Origin: an uncultured Oscillospiraceae bacterium
GTDB lineage: Bacteria > Bacillota > Clostridia > Oscillospirales > Ruminococcaceae
NCBI GenBank assembly: GCA_910578755.1
Contig: CAJTSZ010000064.1
Coordinates: 1 to 13,109, forward strand
Length of the DNA stretch: 13,109 nucleotides
Reading direction: 5' to 3'
A program made the translations under genes and the position numbers. The number at the start of each line of letters is the position of its first letter. The first letter of the stretch is position 1. The notes under the pieces were generated by a model that ran no database searches, was not told the DNA's origin, and saw nothing but the letters and a program-made list of their open reading frames with translations. Positions 1-7,345 of the stretch are shown piece after piece.

Positions 1-1
1 T

Positions 2-421
2 GCCGGCCCTGTTTTGGGTAAGGACTCCGCTGCCATTACCGGCGATATCAGCCTGTGCCACATGGTGGAATATTTGTCCAAAGAGGTTGGCTTCCCACTG
101 CTTGTAAAGCAGGATATTTACTCCAGCGACTCCATTCCTTTTGCAGATAACGGCGTTCCCGGCATTAACTTCTGCCGCTTTGGCGCGCCAGGCGGGGCAA
201 ATATTCACTGCCGCCACGACGTTATGGATGCTTTGGCTGCCAAAAACCTGGATGCAACCACCCAGTTTATCCTTACCTTCTGCCAGCGTATTGTAAATTC
301 TGTTGTATTCCCAGTACCACATAAAATGCCCCAGAATATGGTAGAAGCTGTAGATAAGTACTTAAAGAAAGAGAATAAGGATAAAGAAAAAGACAAAAAG
401 GACAATAAAGAAAGCAAATAA
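2..421 (+). CDS. M28-family zinc aminopeptidase, C-terminal part (5' end outside window)
   Basis: The reading frame is open from the first bases of the window (reads AGPVLGKDSAAITGD...), so the gene starts upstream; the TTG at 14 is just an internal codon. About 139 residues are visible. The segment DSIPFADNGVPGINFCRFG followed by IHCRHDVMD is typical of the end of M28-type peptidases, where the late His is a zinc ligand and the Asp-containing segment lines the substrate pocket. The other zinc ligands and the catalytic Glu would lie upstream and cannot be checked. After the fold, the protein ends in a highly charged Lys/Glu/Asp tail of about 20 residues. Known role of the family: removal of N-terminal residues from peptides. 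The substrate and location (cytosolic or exported) cannot be told without the N-terminus. A perfect hairpin follows the stop codon. Confidence 0.72.
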   Translation, partial: AGPVLGKDSAAITGDISLCHMVEYLSKEVGFPLLVKQDIYSSDSIPFADNGVPGINFCRFGAPGGANIHCRHDVMDALAAKNLDATTQFILTFCQRIVNSVVFPVPHKMPQNMVEAVDKYLKKENKDKEKDKKDNKESK

Positions 422-428
422 ACCCTTC

Positions 429-459
429 AAGGCCCCGGCCAATACTTTGCCGGGGCCTT
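429..459 (+). terminator. Hairpin after the M28 peptidase gene
   Basis: AAGGCCCCGGC (429-439) and GCCGGGGCCTT (449-459) form a perfect 11-bp, GC-rich stem with a 9-nt loop, 8 nt after the stop codon. The 3' side is followed by gccctattgta, not a clean T-run, so termination strength is uncertain. Confidence 0.6.
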
Positions 460-558
460 GCCCTATTGTAATCACTGTTGATTGGCAAAACCACAAGCCG
501 CAGGCAATGGCCCTTCTTGCCAAAAGATGGTGAGATGATGAAAGGAGAAGCATCCGTT

Positions 559-1344
559 ATGGGAAATAATACTGCGGAACATATGCCGGCCAAAGAAGAA
601 AGTATAGAACGCCTTGGCCGCCTGCTGCAAAACAGCCGCAGAATCGTAGCCTTTACCGGCGCAGGCTGCAGTACAGAAAGTAATGTGCCGGATTTCCGCA
701 GCCAGGAAGGGCTGTACAGCGAAACCCAGTACCCCTACCCGCCGGAAACTATGCTCAGCAGCCAGTTTTTTTGGGCCAACCCCAAGGAGTTTTACCGCTT
801 TTATTTGGATAAAATGCTGTACCCCAACGCCCGGCCCAACAAGGCCCACCTGGCCTTTGCCCATTTGGAGGGAATGGGCCGCCTTACGGCAGTTGTCACC
901 CAAAATATTGACGGTTTACACCAAATGGCGGGAAGCAAAACGGTTTTGGAGCTTCACGGCAGCGTTTTTCGTAACTACTGTACCAAGTGCGGGCATTTTT
1001 TTACATTGGAGCAGCTGTTGGAGCTAACCCACCAGGGTGGAAAAATCCCCTGCTGCCCCTGCGGCGGCATTGTAAAGCCGGATGTAGTGCTGTACGGTGA
1101 AAGCCTGGACGACGCCATAGTGGAAGCAGCAATCCGCCACATTTCCCAAGCGGATACCCTGCTTGTGGGAGGGACCTCCCTGGCGGTGTACCCGGCGGCT
1201 GGGCTGCTGCGCTATTTTAAGGGGGAAACCCTGATTCTTTTAAATAAAACGCCCACTAGCTGCGACCACCTGGCCACCGCTATTTACCGCCAGCCCATAG
1301 GGGAGGTTTTGGAAGAAGCTGTCCTTCAGCGGGGGACCCGTTAA
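559..1344 (+). CDS. Sir2-family NAD-dependent protein deacylase (sirtuin)
   Basis: A 261-aa sirtuin that would remove acyl groups from protein lysines using NAD+, in the cytosol. Visible family motifs: the NAD-binding GAGCSTESNVPDFRS (residues 35-48), TQNIDGLH (114-121), the catalytic His in LHGS (His133), and a zinc site made by CTKC (141-144) and CCPC (165-168). These are followed by GGIVKPDVVLYGE (169-181) and LVGGTSLAVYPA (202-213). Length fits bacterial class III/U-type sirtuins. The start is placed at ATG 559 because AAAGGAG (541-547) lies 11 nt upstream. Upstream in-frame ATGs at 535/538 and a TTG at 478 lack such a site and would add residues outside the fold. It stands alone after a hairpin and is followed by a weak terminator-like structure. 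Symbols cobB/npdA/srtN are used for homologues; I leave the symbol blank because the name depends on species. Confidence 0.93.
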   Translation: MGNNTAEHMPAKEESIERLGRLLQNSRRIVAFTGAGCSTESNVPDFRSQEGLYSETQYPYPPETMLSSQFFWANPKEFYRFYLDKMLYPNARPNKAHLAFAHLEGMGRLTAVVTQNIDGLHQMAGSKTVLELHGSVFRNYCTKCGHFFTLEQLLELTHQGGKIPCCPCGGIVKPDVVLYGESLDDAIVEAAIRHISQADTLLVGGTSLAVYPAAGLLRYFKGETLILLNKTPTSCDHLATAIYRQPIGEVLEEAVLQRGTR

Positions 1345-1378
1345 AAAATAGCTTTGGGGTATTTCGCCCTGTTTTTAA
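1341..1378 (+). terminator. Weak terminator-like structure after sir2
   Basis: TTAAAAA (1341-1347) can pair with TTTTTAA (1372-1378), with an inner GGG/CCC pairing (1357-1359 with 1367-1369). The T-run at 1372-1376 would serve as a U-tract. The G/C part of the stem is only 3 bp, so this is tentative. It begins inside the sir2 stop codon. Confidence 0.4.
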
Positions 1379-1879
1379 GAATTTTGCAGCCTGTGTGTTT
1401 GGTCTGCTTGGCCCCGTTCTTTTGTGTAAAAAGGAAACCGTACCGCCAATAGGGCGGCAATGTGCATTTTATCTACGAAAAATAACATTTTATTACACTT
1501 TTTTGACGAAAAGCCAAAAGCAGCCCTGTCATATAATTTGTTTACTTTTTTGCCTCATTATCTACGTTTTACACAAAAAAGCAGCAAATTTAGCAAAAAG
1601 GCAGCCGCCTTGCCCTGCCCCAGCCTGCCACAGTTGTGAAAGGAAAAAACAATACCGTTTTGTGAGGTTTTGCGAGGTTTTACGAGAAAAACACCATAGT
1701 TTAGCGGTTTGGGGCAGTTTTTCCGCAGCCAAAAACCAAGGATATGGGTGAAAACAGGGGACAATTTCCTGTAAAAAGGAAAAAAACGGCACAGAAAAAA
1801 CAAGGGAAAAAGGGAAAAGCGTAGGGGAATATCCCCACTATTTATGAAAAATAGACAAAAACACCTTGCAAAAAAACCT
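1379..1879. other. AT-rich intergenic stretch with no supported gene
   Basis: About 500 bp between sir2 and the hppA promoter. The frames that stay open here (for example on the + strand at 1395-1751) have no ribosome binding site and translate to low-complexity Cys/Lys/Phe-rich text, so I call no gene. The stretch holds three imperfect 10-bp tandem repeats (1657-1686), a long purine-rich run (about 1748-1830), a GGGGAATATCCCC palindrome (1824-1836) and a CTATTT/AAATAG inverted repeat (1838-1854). Confidence 0.6.
1657..1686 (+). repeat. Three tandem 10-bp near-identical repeats
   Basis: The units are GTTTTGTGAG (1657-1666), GTTTTGCGAG (1667-1676) and GTTTTACGAG (1677-1686). They differ at one or two positions, with a period of one helical turn. 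They lie about 220 bp upstream of the hppA promoter. Function unknown; could be protein-binding direct repeats or slippage products. Confidence 0.6.
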
Positions 1880-1908
1880 TTGACAATTTATGAATAAAAT
1901 ATTACCAT
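1880..1908 (+). promoter_or_regulatory. Sigma-A-type promoter for hppA
   Basis: Perfect -35 TTGACA (1880-1885), 17-bp spacer, -10 TACCAT (1903-1908; 4/6 match to TATAAT). Transcription would begin near 1915, giving a leader of about 130 nt before the hppA start codon, which contains the 16-bp palindrome at 1922-1959. Confidence 0.7.
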
Positions 1909-1921
1909 AAGGTGTAAAGAT

Positions 1922-1959
1922 TTTTTTCCTGCAAAATTTGCGCATTTTGCAGGAAAAAA
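1922..1959 (+). repeat. Perfect 16-bp inverted repeat in the hppA leader
   Basis: The arm TTTTTTCCTGCAAAAT (1922-1937) is the exact reverse complement of 1944-1959, with the 6-nt loop TTGCGC. It begins about 7 nt after the predicted transcription start of hppA. The T-run is inside the stem and no T-run follows it, so it does not look like an intrinsic terminator on either strand. It may be an operator or an mRNA-stabilising 5' hairpin. Confidence 0.75.
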
Positions 1960-2043
1960 TGAAAAAGGCCCACAGGTATTGGTGTACCAGCTATGGCGTA
2001 CCGGTGCGGGCAAGTTTATTTATCAGGAAGGAATGATACAACC

Positions 2044-4110
2044 ATGGATTTGACCATTTTGGCTCCCATTGGGGCGGTTGCGGCTCTTGTTTATGCTTTG
2101 TACCTGGCAAAAAAGGTAACAAGCGCAGACGAAGGCACAGACGCAATGAAGAAAATTTCCAAATCTATCCGCGAAGGCGCCAACGCTTACCTGAAAAGAC
2201 AGTACAAAACTGTTGCTGTTGTTTTTGTAGTACTCATTATTGTTTTTGCAGTACTGGCAGCAATAGGCCAGGTAAACGTATTTGTTCCAGTTGCTTTTTT
2301 AACCGGCGGTGTGTTCTCCGCACTTTCCGGCTACTTTGGCATGAAAATTGCTACAGCAGCTAATGCAAGAACAGCTCACGCTGCACAAACCAGCCTGAAC
2401 AGCGGCCTTAAGGTTGCTTTCTCCGCAGGCGCTGTAATGGGCTTTACTGTAGTTGGCCTTGGCCTGCTGGATACCTCCATTTGGTATTACATTTTAAAAT
2501 TTGTTTATGGTGACAATGCACAGCAAATTGCCTCTGCAATGGTTACCTTTGGTATGGGTGCTTCCACCATGGCTTTGTTTGCCCGTGTTGGCGGCGGTAT
2601 CTTCACAAAAGCTGCCGACGTTGGCGCTGACCTGGTTGGTAAAGTAGAAGCCGGTATTCCTGAAGACGACCCCCGCAACCCTGCGGTTATTGCCGATAAC
2701 GTAGGCGACAACGTAGGCGACGTTGCAGGTATGGGTGCGGACTTGTACGAATCCTACGCCGGCGCAAGGCTTTCCGCAATGGCTTTGGGCGTTTCTGCCG
2801 GCCTTGGCTTTACAGGAATTATGGTTCCTATGGCCCTTTGTGCTTTGGGCATTTTTGCTTCCATTATTGGTTCCTTCTTTGTTAAAACAGAGGAAGGCGC
2901 AGACCAAAAGAAGCTCCTTGGTTCTTTAAGAAAAGGTACTTACATCAGCTCTGCCCTGGTAGTAGTTGCTGCTTTTGCCTTAATTAAGCTTACCGGCCTG
3001 GATATTGGCTTCTTCTTTGCCATTATTTCCGGTTTGCTGGCAGGTGTGTTGATTGGTTACTTCACCGAATACTATACCTCCGATTCCTACAAACCTACCC
3101 GCGATTTAGCTGGCACCTCTGAAACCGGTTCCGCTACACTGATTATTGGCGGCTTGGCTTTGGGTATGAAATCCACAGCAATTCCGGTTATCATTATCGG
3201 CGTTGCTGTAATGGCCAGCTATGTGCTTTCCGGCGGTATGGCAGATATGGCCCTGGGCCTGTACGGCGTGGCCTTGGCTGCCGTTGGTATGCTTTCTACT
3301 TTGGGTATTACACTTGCTACCGACGCTTACGGCCCTGTTGCCGATAACGCTGGCGGTATTGCTGAAATGGCCGGCCTGGGCGAGGAAGTTCGTAAAAGAA
3401 CCGACGCCTTGGACTCCTTGGGCAACACAACTGCGGCTACCGGTAAAGGCTTCGCTATTGGCTCCGCTGCTTTGACTGCTTTGGCGCTGGTTGCTTCCTA
3501 CATCGACCAGGTAAAGCTTATCGACCCCAACTTTGTTTTGAAAATGGATATTATGAACCCGCCTGTTTTGATTGGTTTGATGGTTGGCGCTATGCTGCCT
3601 TTCATCTTTGCTGCTTTAACCATGGAATCTGTTGGCCGCGCTGCCCAGTCCATTGTAGTTGAAGTTCGCCGCCAGTTTAAAACCATTAAAGGCTTAATGG
3701 AAGGCACAGCAGAAGCAGACTACCACAGCTGTGTAGACCTGTGTACAAAATCTGCCCTCCATGAAATGATTGCCCCTGCCATTTTGGCAATTGTTGTTCC
3801 TATTGTTGTTGGCCTGGTGCTGGGTGTATCTGGCGTAACAGGCATGCTGGCTGGCGCAACAGCAAGCGGCTTTGTTTTAGCTGTAATGATGTCCAACTCC
3901 GGCGGCGCTTGGGACAACGCCAAAAAATACATTGAAGCTGGCAACCTGGGCGGCAAAGGCTCCAACAACCATAAAGCTGCCGTTGTAGGCGACACTGTAG
4001 GCGACCCATTTAAAGATACTTCCGGCCCTGCAATCAATATTTTAATTAAACTGCTTTCTGTAGTTTCCATTGTGTTTGCAGCCGTTGTTATCAATGTGCA
4101 CCTGTTCTAA
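2044..4110 (+). CDS. hppA: Membrane-bound ion-pumping pyrophosphatase, K+-dependent type
   Basis: A 688-aa polytopic membrane protein that couples hydrolysis of pyrophosphate to pumping of Na+ and/or H+ out of the cytoplasm. Diagnostic motifs: DVGADLVGKVE (192-202, substrate binding), DNVGDNVGD (218-226), GADLYESYAG (231-240, with the ion-gate-region Glu236), DNAGGIAEM (434-442) and the C-terminal NNHKAAVVGDTVGDPFKDTSGP metal-binding region. In GNTTAATGKGF (460-470) the subtype positions read Ala464 and Gly467. Known enzymes with this Ala/Gly pair need K+, whereas K+-independent ones carry Lys/Thr. Whether Na+ or H+ is pumped cannot be settled by eye. The start is ATG 2044, preceded by AGGAAGG (2025-2031). 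An in-frame upstream extension from 1993 lacks a ribosome binding site and would place a polar stretch before the first membrane helix. It is a single-gene unit with its own promoter, a hairpin leader and a strong terminator. Confidence 0.96.
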   Translation: MDLTILAPIGAVAALVYALYLAKKVTSADEGTDAMKKISKSIREGANAYLKRQYKTVAVVFVVLIIVFAVLAAIGQVNVFVPVAFLTGGVFSALSGYFGMKIATAANARTAHAAQTSLNSGLKVAFSAGAVMGFTVVGLGLLDTSIWYYILKFVYGDNAQQIASAMVTFGMGASTMALFARVGGGIFTKAADVGADLVGKVEAGIPEDDPRNPAVIADNVGDNVGDVAGMGADLYESYAGARLSAMALGVSAGLGFTGIMVPMALCALGIFASIIGSFFVKTEEGADQKKLLGSLRKGTYISSALVVVAAFALIKLTGLDIGFFFAIISGLLAGVLIGYFTEYYTSDSYKPTRDLAGTSETGSATLIIGGLALGMKSTAIPVIIIGVAVMASYVLSGGMADMALGLYGVALAAVGMLSTLGITLATDAYGPVADNAGGIAEMAGLGEEVRKRTDALDSLGNTTAATGKGFAIGSAALTALALVASYIDQVKLIDPNFVLKMDIMNPPVLIGLMVGAMLPFIFAALTMESVGRAAQSIVVEVRRQFKTIKGLMEGTAEADYHSCVDLCTKSALHEMIAPAILAIVVPIVVGLVLGVSGVTGMLAGATASGFVLAVMMSNSGGAWDNAKKYIEAGNLGGKGSNNHKAAVVGDTVGDPFKDTSGPAINILIKLLSVVSIVFAAVVINVHLF

Positions 4111-4115
4111 AAACA

Positions 4116-4159
4116 AAACCCCTTCTTCCTGGTTTCAGGGAGAAGGGGTTTATTTTTTT
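4116..4159 (+). terminator. Rho-independent terminator of hppA
   Basis: A 16-bp stem (4116-4131 with 4136-4151, one G-U type pair), 4-nt loop GTTT, and a run of seven T (4153-4159). It begins 6 nt after the hppA stop codon. Confidence 0.92.
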
Positions 4160-4229
4160 AAACTTGTACCGAAAAGTATAAACAAAGGCTGCTATCTTTT
4201 TTATTGTGCCGGGAAACGGAGGCTTTATT

Positions 4230-4907
4230 ATGCAAAGAATTATAGATTATAGTTATCTGCTTCAAAGTATGCTGGGGAAACCAGGCAAAAATATAATTGG
4301 CAGCTTTCAGCTGTCACAAATCAACAGCAGCTCGGTGCAGGCACAGCTGAAGGCGGCCGGCATTGATACCAACAGCAACGAGTACAAGGCTGTAATGCGG
4401 GAAATGATGAAAAACGCCAACGGGGCCATGTTTACCAACCCTACAGCAATTAAAAATTTAATGAGCCAGTACGATGCGGATGGGGACTACATTAACCCTA
4501 GGACAGGCTTGGCAGGCCTCCTTGTTACAGAGGAGAATATGGCCAGTAAAAACAGGATTATCCCCATTCCTGAAAGCAGCCGCGAGGAAATGTTTGAGCT
4601 TACAAAGCGGGAATTTTTGCGGGAAAACGGCGTGGCCAACGGGGATACCACAAAGCGCTCCGATGTATACACAAATTTATACCGGAAAATGCAGAAAAAT
4701 GACCGCTTAGCGGCGGGCCACACGTTGGAACAGTACGAAAGGGCCTATACACGGGCCTTTGTAGAGGCAGCAAAGGCTGCCAACCCAAGTTGGGAAGTTG
4801 GCAAGCCCATTCAGCCGGGTGCTTTGGAGCATATTACAAGGGAATCGGTTGAGGAAGGGTTGAGGCAGTCCAACAGTTCCTTTACCACATTGAACAGGAA
4901 GATATAG
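4230..4907 (+). CDS. Conserved-looking hypothetical protein, 225 aa, soluble
   Basis: I do not recognise a named function. The start is ATG 4230, preceded by CGGAGG (4217-4222) with a 7-nt gap; a TTG at 4206 in the same frame has no such site. There is no signal peptide and no membrane segment. It opens with IIDYSYLLQSMLG, a pattern I associate with clostridial proteins of unknown function, perhaps of the DUF3879 type; that link is from memory and unverified. An acidic turn YDADGDYINPRTGLAG (81-96) resembles an EF-hand start, but the Gly and Ile are not at canonical spacing, so calcium binding is not claimed. The second half is charged and probably helical. It is flanked by terminators on both sides, so it is likely monocistronic. 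No promoter was confidently seen in the short gap after the hppA terminator. Confidence 0.82.
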   Translation: MQRIIDYSYLLQSMLGKPGKNIIGSFQLSQINSSSVQAQLKAAGIDTNSNEYKAVMREMMKNANGAMFTNPTAIKNLMSQYDADGDYINPRTGLAGLLVTEENMASKNRIIPIPESSREEMFELTKREFLRENGVANGDTTKRSDVYTNLYRKMQKNDRLAAGHTLEQYERAYTRAFVEAAKAANPSWEVGKPIQPGALEHITRESVEEGLRQSNSSFTTLNRKI

Positions 4908-4909
4908 GG

Positions 4910-4955
4910 AACAAAGGGAGCAACAGCGTTTTGGCTGCTGCTCCCTTTGTTGTTT
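4910..4955 (+). terminator. Hairpin terminator after the 225-aa hypothetical gene
   Basis: Arms 4910-4927 and 4934-4951 pair over 18 positions with one A/C mismatch around a 6-nt loop, followed by GTTT only. The stem starts 2 nt after the stop codon. Probably a terminator, with a short U-tract. Confidence 0.75.
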
Positions 4956-5010
4956 GGAGAGGGGACATCCTTTTGGGGAGGAAGTACTGCCGCTGATGGA
5001 CACTAAAAAA

Positions 5011-5020
5011 TACCATTGTT
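5011..5020 (+). promoter_or_regulatory. Degenerate BlaI-type operator core overlapping the -35 box
   Basis: TACCATTGTT matches 9 of 10 bases of TACCATTGTA, the core of the dyad in the blaI-like promoter (11882-11891 region). It lies in opposite orientation to the second site, 31 bp centre to centre, close to three helical turns. It touches the start of the -35 box TTGTAA (5019-5024). Confidence 0.45.
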
Positions 5021-5047
5021 GTAAAGTGGTTGATTTTATGTTACAAT
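5019..5047 (+). promoter_or_regulatory. Promoter of the GH18-lipoprotein/vanW operon
   Basis: The -35 is TTGTAA (5019-5024), the spacer 17 bp, and the -10 TACAAT (5042-5047, 5/6). Both boxes are overlapped by BlaI-like operator sequences. The leader of about 80 nt carries CCCCGCA (5073-5079), which pairs with TGCGGGG (5104-5110), directly before the ribosome binding site. The leader may therefore be structured. Confidence 0.72.
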
Positions 5048-5054
5048 GGTAGCA
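5039..5054 (+). promoter_or_regulatory. BlaI/CopY-type operator over the -10 box
   Basis: TGTTACAATGGTAGCA is identical at 15 of 16 positions to the reverse complement of the blaI-promoter dyad at 11878-11893. The core TACAATGGTA is one base from the TACAnnTGTA consensus known for the BlaI/MecI/CopY family. It covers the whole -10 box, so a bound repressor should block transcription. Binding by the repressor in this window is inference. Confidence 0.65.
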
Positions 5055-5130
5055 ATTTAAGAAGGGGGTTATCCCCGCAAAAGTGGCCCCGTAGCAGAAA
5101 ACCTGCGGGGGAAGGAAGGGGAAAAGTGCA

Positions 5131-6492
5131 TTGAAATATATTTGCCTTGTATTGGCTTTGCTGCTGGCCTTGGGTGGCGCTGGCTGCCAGAAAAGGGAGC
5201 CTAATAACCAGGGGACAGTTCAGCAAAGCCCTCCGCCCCAGGAGGCAGAGGAGTTAGAAGAAAAAATACCAGAGGAAGTTTCGGAAGAACCTGTTTTTAC
5301 TGCCCTGCTTAACGGGGAGGCGTTGGATAGCGCCGCCCTGTGGGACAACGTGCGCTTTGGGCCAGGGGATAAGTTAGAAATAACTATAAACCAAGGCCAG
5401 GCAAACAGCTTGCATCTGTTTTCCCTGGGTGAAAAGGAAATTTCCCTAAAAATAGAAGTATTTGGCGGGGAAACAACGGTAATTACAGAAATTGCCCCCG
5501 GCGAGCGTTGGTGCGCCTTGCCAAAGGCGGCGGAGCAGATAACACTGATTTTTCAGGAAGAAGCAGCCCTTTCCCATGTGCGGCCTGTGCTTATGGAGGA
5601 GCCCTTGGAGCAGTTAGCAATTGTGGGCTACTGGCCAGTGGCTTCGGCAGAATGGGAGGCGGTGGAAAGCCACTTAAATAATGTGACCGACCTGGTAGTA
5701 AACACCGGCTGCTACTGGCAGGCCGACGGCGCTTTGGCGGTAAACCAGCCCCTAAAGGACGCTTTGGCCCATTTAAACAAATTGCCAGGGGGCAGCCGCC
5801 CAGCGGTGTGGTGTACCATCAACCCCCAGGGGGCCCTTATCCGGGAGGGGACAGCGGGGGAAACCATAAACACCCCGGAAAAGCGGCAGGCTTTAGCAGA
5901 AACCATGGTGCGGTTCTGCGTGGAAAACGGCATACAAGGTGTGGATATTGACTGGGAAACCCCAACCCTGGCGGAATGGCCGGATTTCAGCAGCTTTATT
6001 GTTACCCTCTCTCAAAAATTACAGGAGGAAGGGCTGAGGCTTTCTTTGGCGCTGTATCCGGGAAATGTCCACCTGGGCCAGGAGGCTATTGCTGCCGTGG
6101 ACAGGGTGAACATAATGGCCTACGACCAGTTTGACAGCCAGGGCCGCCACGCCACTTATGAGGCGGCAAAGGCGGCGTTGGACTATTTTGCCTCTGCCGG
6201 GTTTTCCCAGGGGCAGCTTTGCCTGGGGGTACCTGCCTATGGGCGCCCTTTGGATATGTCTGCCCAGTGGCCCTTTTACAGCAGCGCTCAGCTAAGCCAG
6301 GGGGCAAATTTACAGGGGGATGTGTACTACAACGGCCCCCAGCTGGCGGCGGATAAAACCATGCTGGCGGCGTCACAGGGGCTGCAGGGGCTTATGGTTT
6401 ACCACCTTAGCTGCGATTTGCCAGGGGACAACCCCCAGGCCCTGACAGCGGTGATTTTAAAAACAAGCCAGTGGAAACAGGAGGGGAGATAA
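5131..6492 (+). CDS. Lipoprotein with GH18 (chitinase-like) glycosidase domain
   Basis: A 453-aa predicted lipoprotein. The N-terminus is a short hydrophobic signal (residues 3-18) ending in GGAGC, with Cys19 as the likely lipidation site; the -3 position is Gly, which is atypical. An acidic, Pro/Glu-rich linker follows (about 24-55), then a beta-rich region of unknown type (about 56-155) and a GH18 TIM-barrel region (about 162-450). The barrel has the beta-4 motif GIQGVDIDWE (267-276), with Asp272, Asp274 and the acid/base Glu276, and VNIMAYD (326-332). The first Asp of the usual DGxDxDxE is Gln269. GH18 enzymes cleave chitin, peptidoglycan or N-glycan GlcNAc linkages; here a cell-wall or spore-cortex glycan is plausible but not shown. 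The start is TTG 5131, chosen because it alone gives a signal peptide and follows GGAAGGGG (5114-5121). The downstream vanW gene begins 1 nt after its stop. Confidence 0.85.
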   Translation: MKYICLVLALLLALGGAGCQKREPNNQGTVQQSPPPQEAEELEEKIPEEVSEEPVFTALLNGEALDSAALWDNVRFGPGDKLEITINQGQANSLHLFSLGEKEISLKIEVFGGETTVITEIAPGERWCALPKAAEQITLIFQEEAALSHVRPVLMEEPLEQLAIVGYWPVASAEWEAVESHLNNVTDLVVNTGCYWQADGALAVNQPLKDALAHLNKLPGGSRPAVWCTINPQGALIREGTAGETINTPEKRQALAETMVRFCVENGIQGVDIDWETPTLAEWPDFSSFIVTLSQKLQEEGLRLSLALYPGNVHLGQEAIAAVDRVNIMAYDQFDSQGRHATYEAAKAALDYFASAGFSQGQLCLGVPAYGRPLDMSAQWPFYSSAQLSQGANLQGDVYYNGPQLAADKTMLAASQGLQGLMVYHLSCDLPGDNPQALTAVILKTSQWKQEGR

Positions 6493-6493
6493 A

Positions 6494-7345
6494 ATGGGAC
6501 GTCGGCTGTTTTGCGATATTTGCCCCCTTACCTATTCCATATCCTACCATAAACAGTGCCTGCTGCGGAGTATGGAGAATCTGCGTCCCCAGCGGCCCCA
6601 GGCGAAAGGCCGGTTGGAGCAGCCCCTGCCCTATGTGGTATATCGCCATAAATCCCTAATACGGCGCAGGCTGGGGGAGGTGGACCCGCAGCTCCAGGAA
6701 AACAAGGCGGTAAACCTTTCCATTGCCGCCCCAAAGGTAAATGGGGTTATCATACGCCCGGGGGAGGAGTTTTCCTTTTGGGGGCTGGTTGGCTCCTGCA
6801 CCAAGGCGAAAGGGTATCTTAATGGGCTTACCATTGCCAACGGTACAACAGGAAAAAGCATTGGCGGCGGTATGTGCCAGTTTACTAATTTAATTCACTG
6901 GCTGGTGCTGCACAGCCCGTTGGAGGTAACGGAGTACCATCACCACGATAAATACGACTTGTTCCCCGATTTTGGCAGGGTGGTGCCCTTTGGGGTGGGA
7001 ACTTCTATTTTATACAATTATTTGGACTACCGGTTTTACAACCCCACCCAGGCAGATTTTCAGCTGCTGGTGGAGGTAAAGGGGGAATACCTGTGGGGGG
7101 AGCTGCGGTGCAGCCAGCCCCAAGGCCAAAAGTTTCACATTGAAACAGAGGGGGAAGCCTTTGTACGCAGGGCGGACGGGGTGTACCGTTTGGGCAGGAT
7201 ATACCGCCTGCGTGTGGATAAGGCCACAGGGAATATTTTGGAGCGCCAGTGTATTAAAGAAAATAACGCCCTGGTGTGCTATGACGAAAGCTATATTCGG
7301 CTGGAGCAGTGGCAAACTTACCAGCAGCATACCGCTGGTAAGTAG
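6494..7345 (+). CDS. VanW-family protein
   Basis: A 283-aa protein with the VanW domain (PF04294 type): NLSIAAPKVNGVIIRPGEEF, then GYLNGLTIANG, GGGMCQFTN, and later HHHDKYDLFPDFGRVVPFGVGTSILYNYLDYRF. There is no signal peptide or membrane helix; the N-terminal RRLFCDICPLTYSISYHKQ stretch resembles short, stand-alone VanW homologues. VanW was named from VanB-type glycopeptide-resistance clusters, but its biochemical role is unknown and no van ligase genes are present here, so resistance should not be inferred. Start ATG 6494 has AGGAGG (6479-6484) inside the end of the upstream gene and a 1-nt gap between genes, which implies translational coupling. It shares the promoter and BlaI-like operators of the GH18-lipoprotein gene. 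Confidence 0.9.
   Translation: MGRRLFCDICPLTYSISYHKQCLLRSMENLRPQRPQAKGRLEQPLPYVVYRHKSLIRRRLGEVDPQLQENKAVNLSIAAPKVNGVIIRPGEEFSFWGLVGSCTKAKGYLNGLTIANGTTGKSIGGGMCQFTNLIHWLVLHSPLEVTEYHHHDKYDLFPDFGRVVPFGVGTSILYNYLDYRFYNPTQADFQLLVEVKGEYLWGELRCSQPQGQKFHIETEGEAFVRRADGVYRLGRIYRLRVDKATGNILERQCIKENNALVCYDESYIRLEQWQTYQQHTAGK

Noticed and set aside
1395..1751. Open frame of 118 codons upstream of hppA
   Set aside because: No ribosome binding site, low-complexity Cys/Lys-rich translation, and AT-rich intergenic character with opposite-strand frames equally open.
1902..1917. TTACCATAAGGTGTAA at the hppA -10 as another BlaI-type operator
   Set aside because: It starts like the operator, but the half-sites are 8 rather than 4 bases apart and only 4 bp per arm pair, so it does not fit the family geometry.
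4311..4520. EF-hand or dockerin in the 225-aa hypothetical protein (YDADGDYINP)
   Set aside because: The Gly and hydrophobic positions do not match the 12-residue EF-hand loop, and there is only one such turn.
6494..7345. Vancomycin-resistance gene cluster
   Set aside because: Only a VanW-family protein is present; no VanH/VanB/VanX or VanR/VanS genes are seen, and VanW homologues are widespread in Clostridia.
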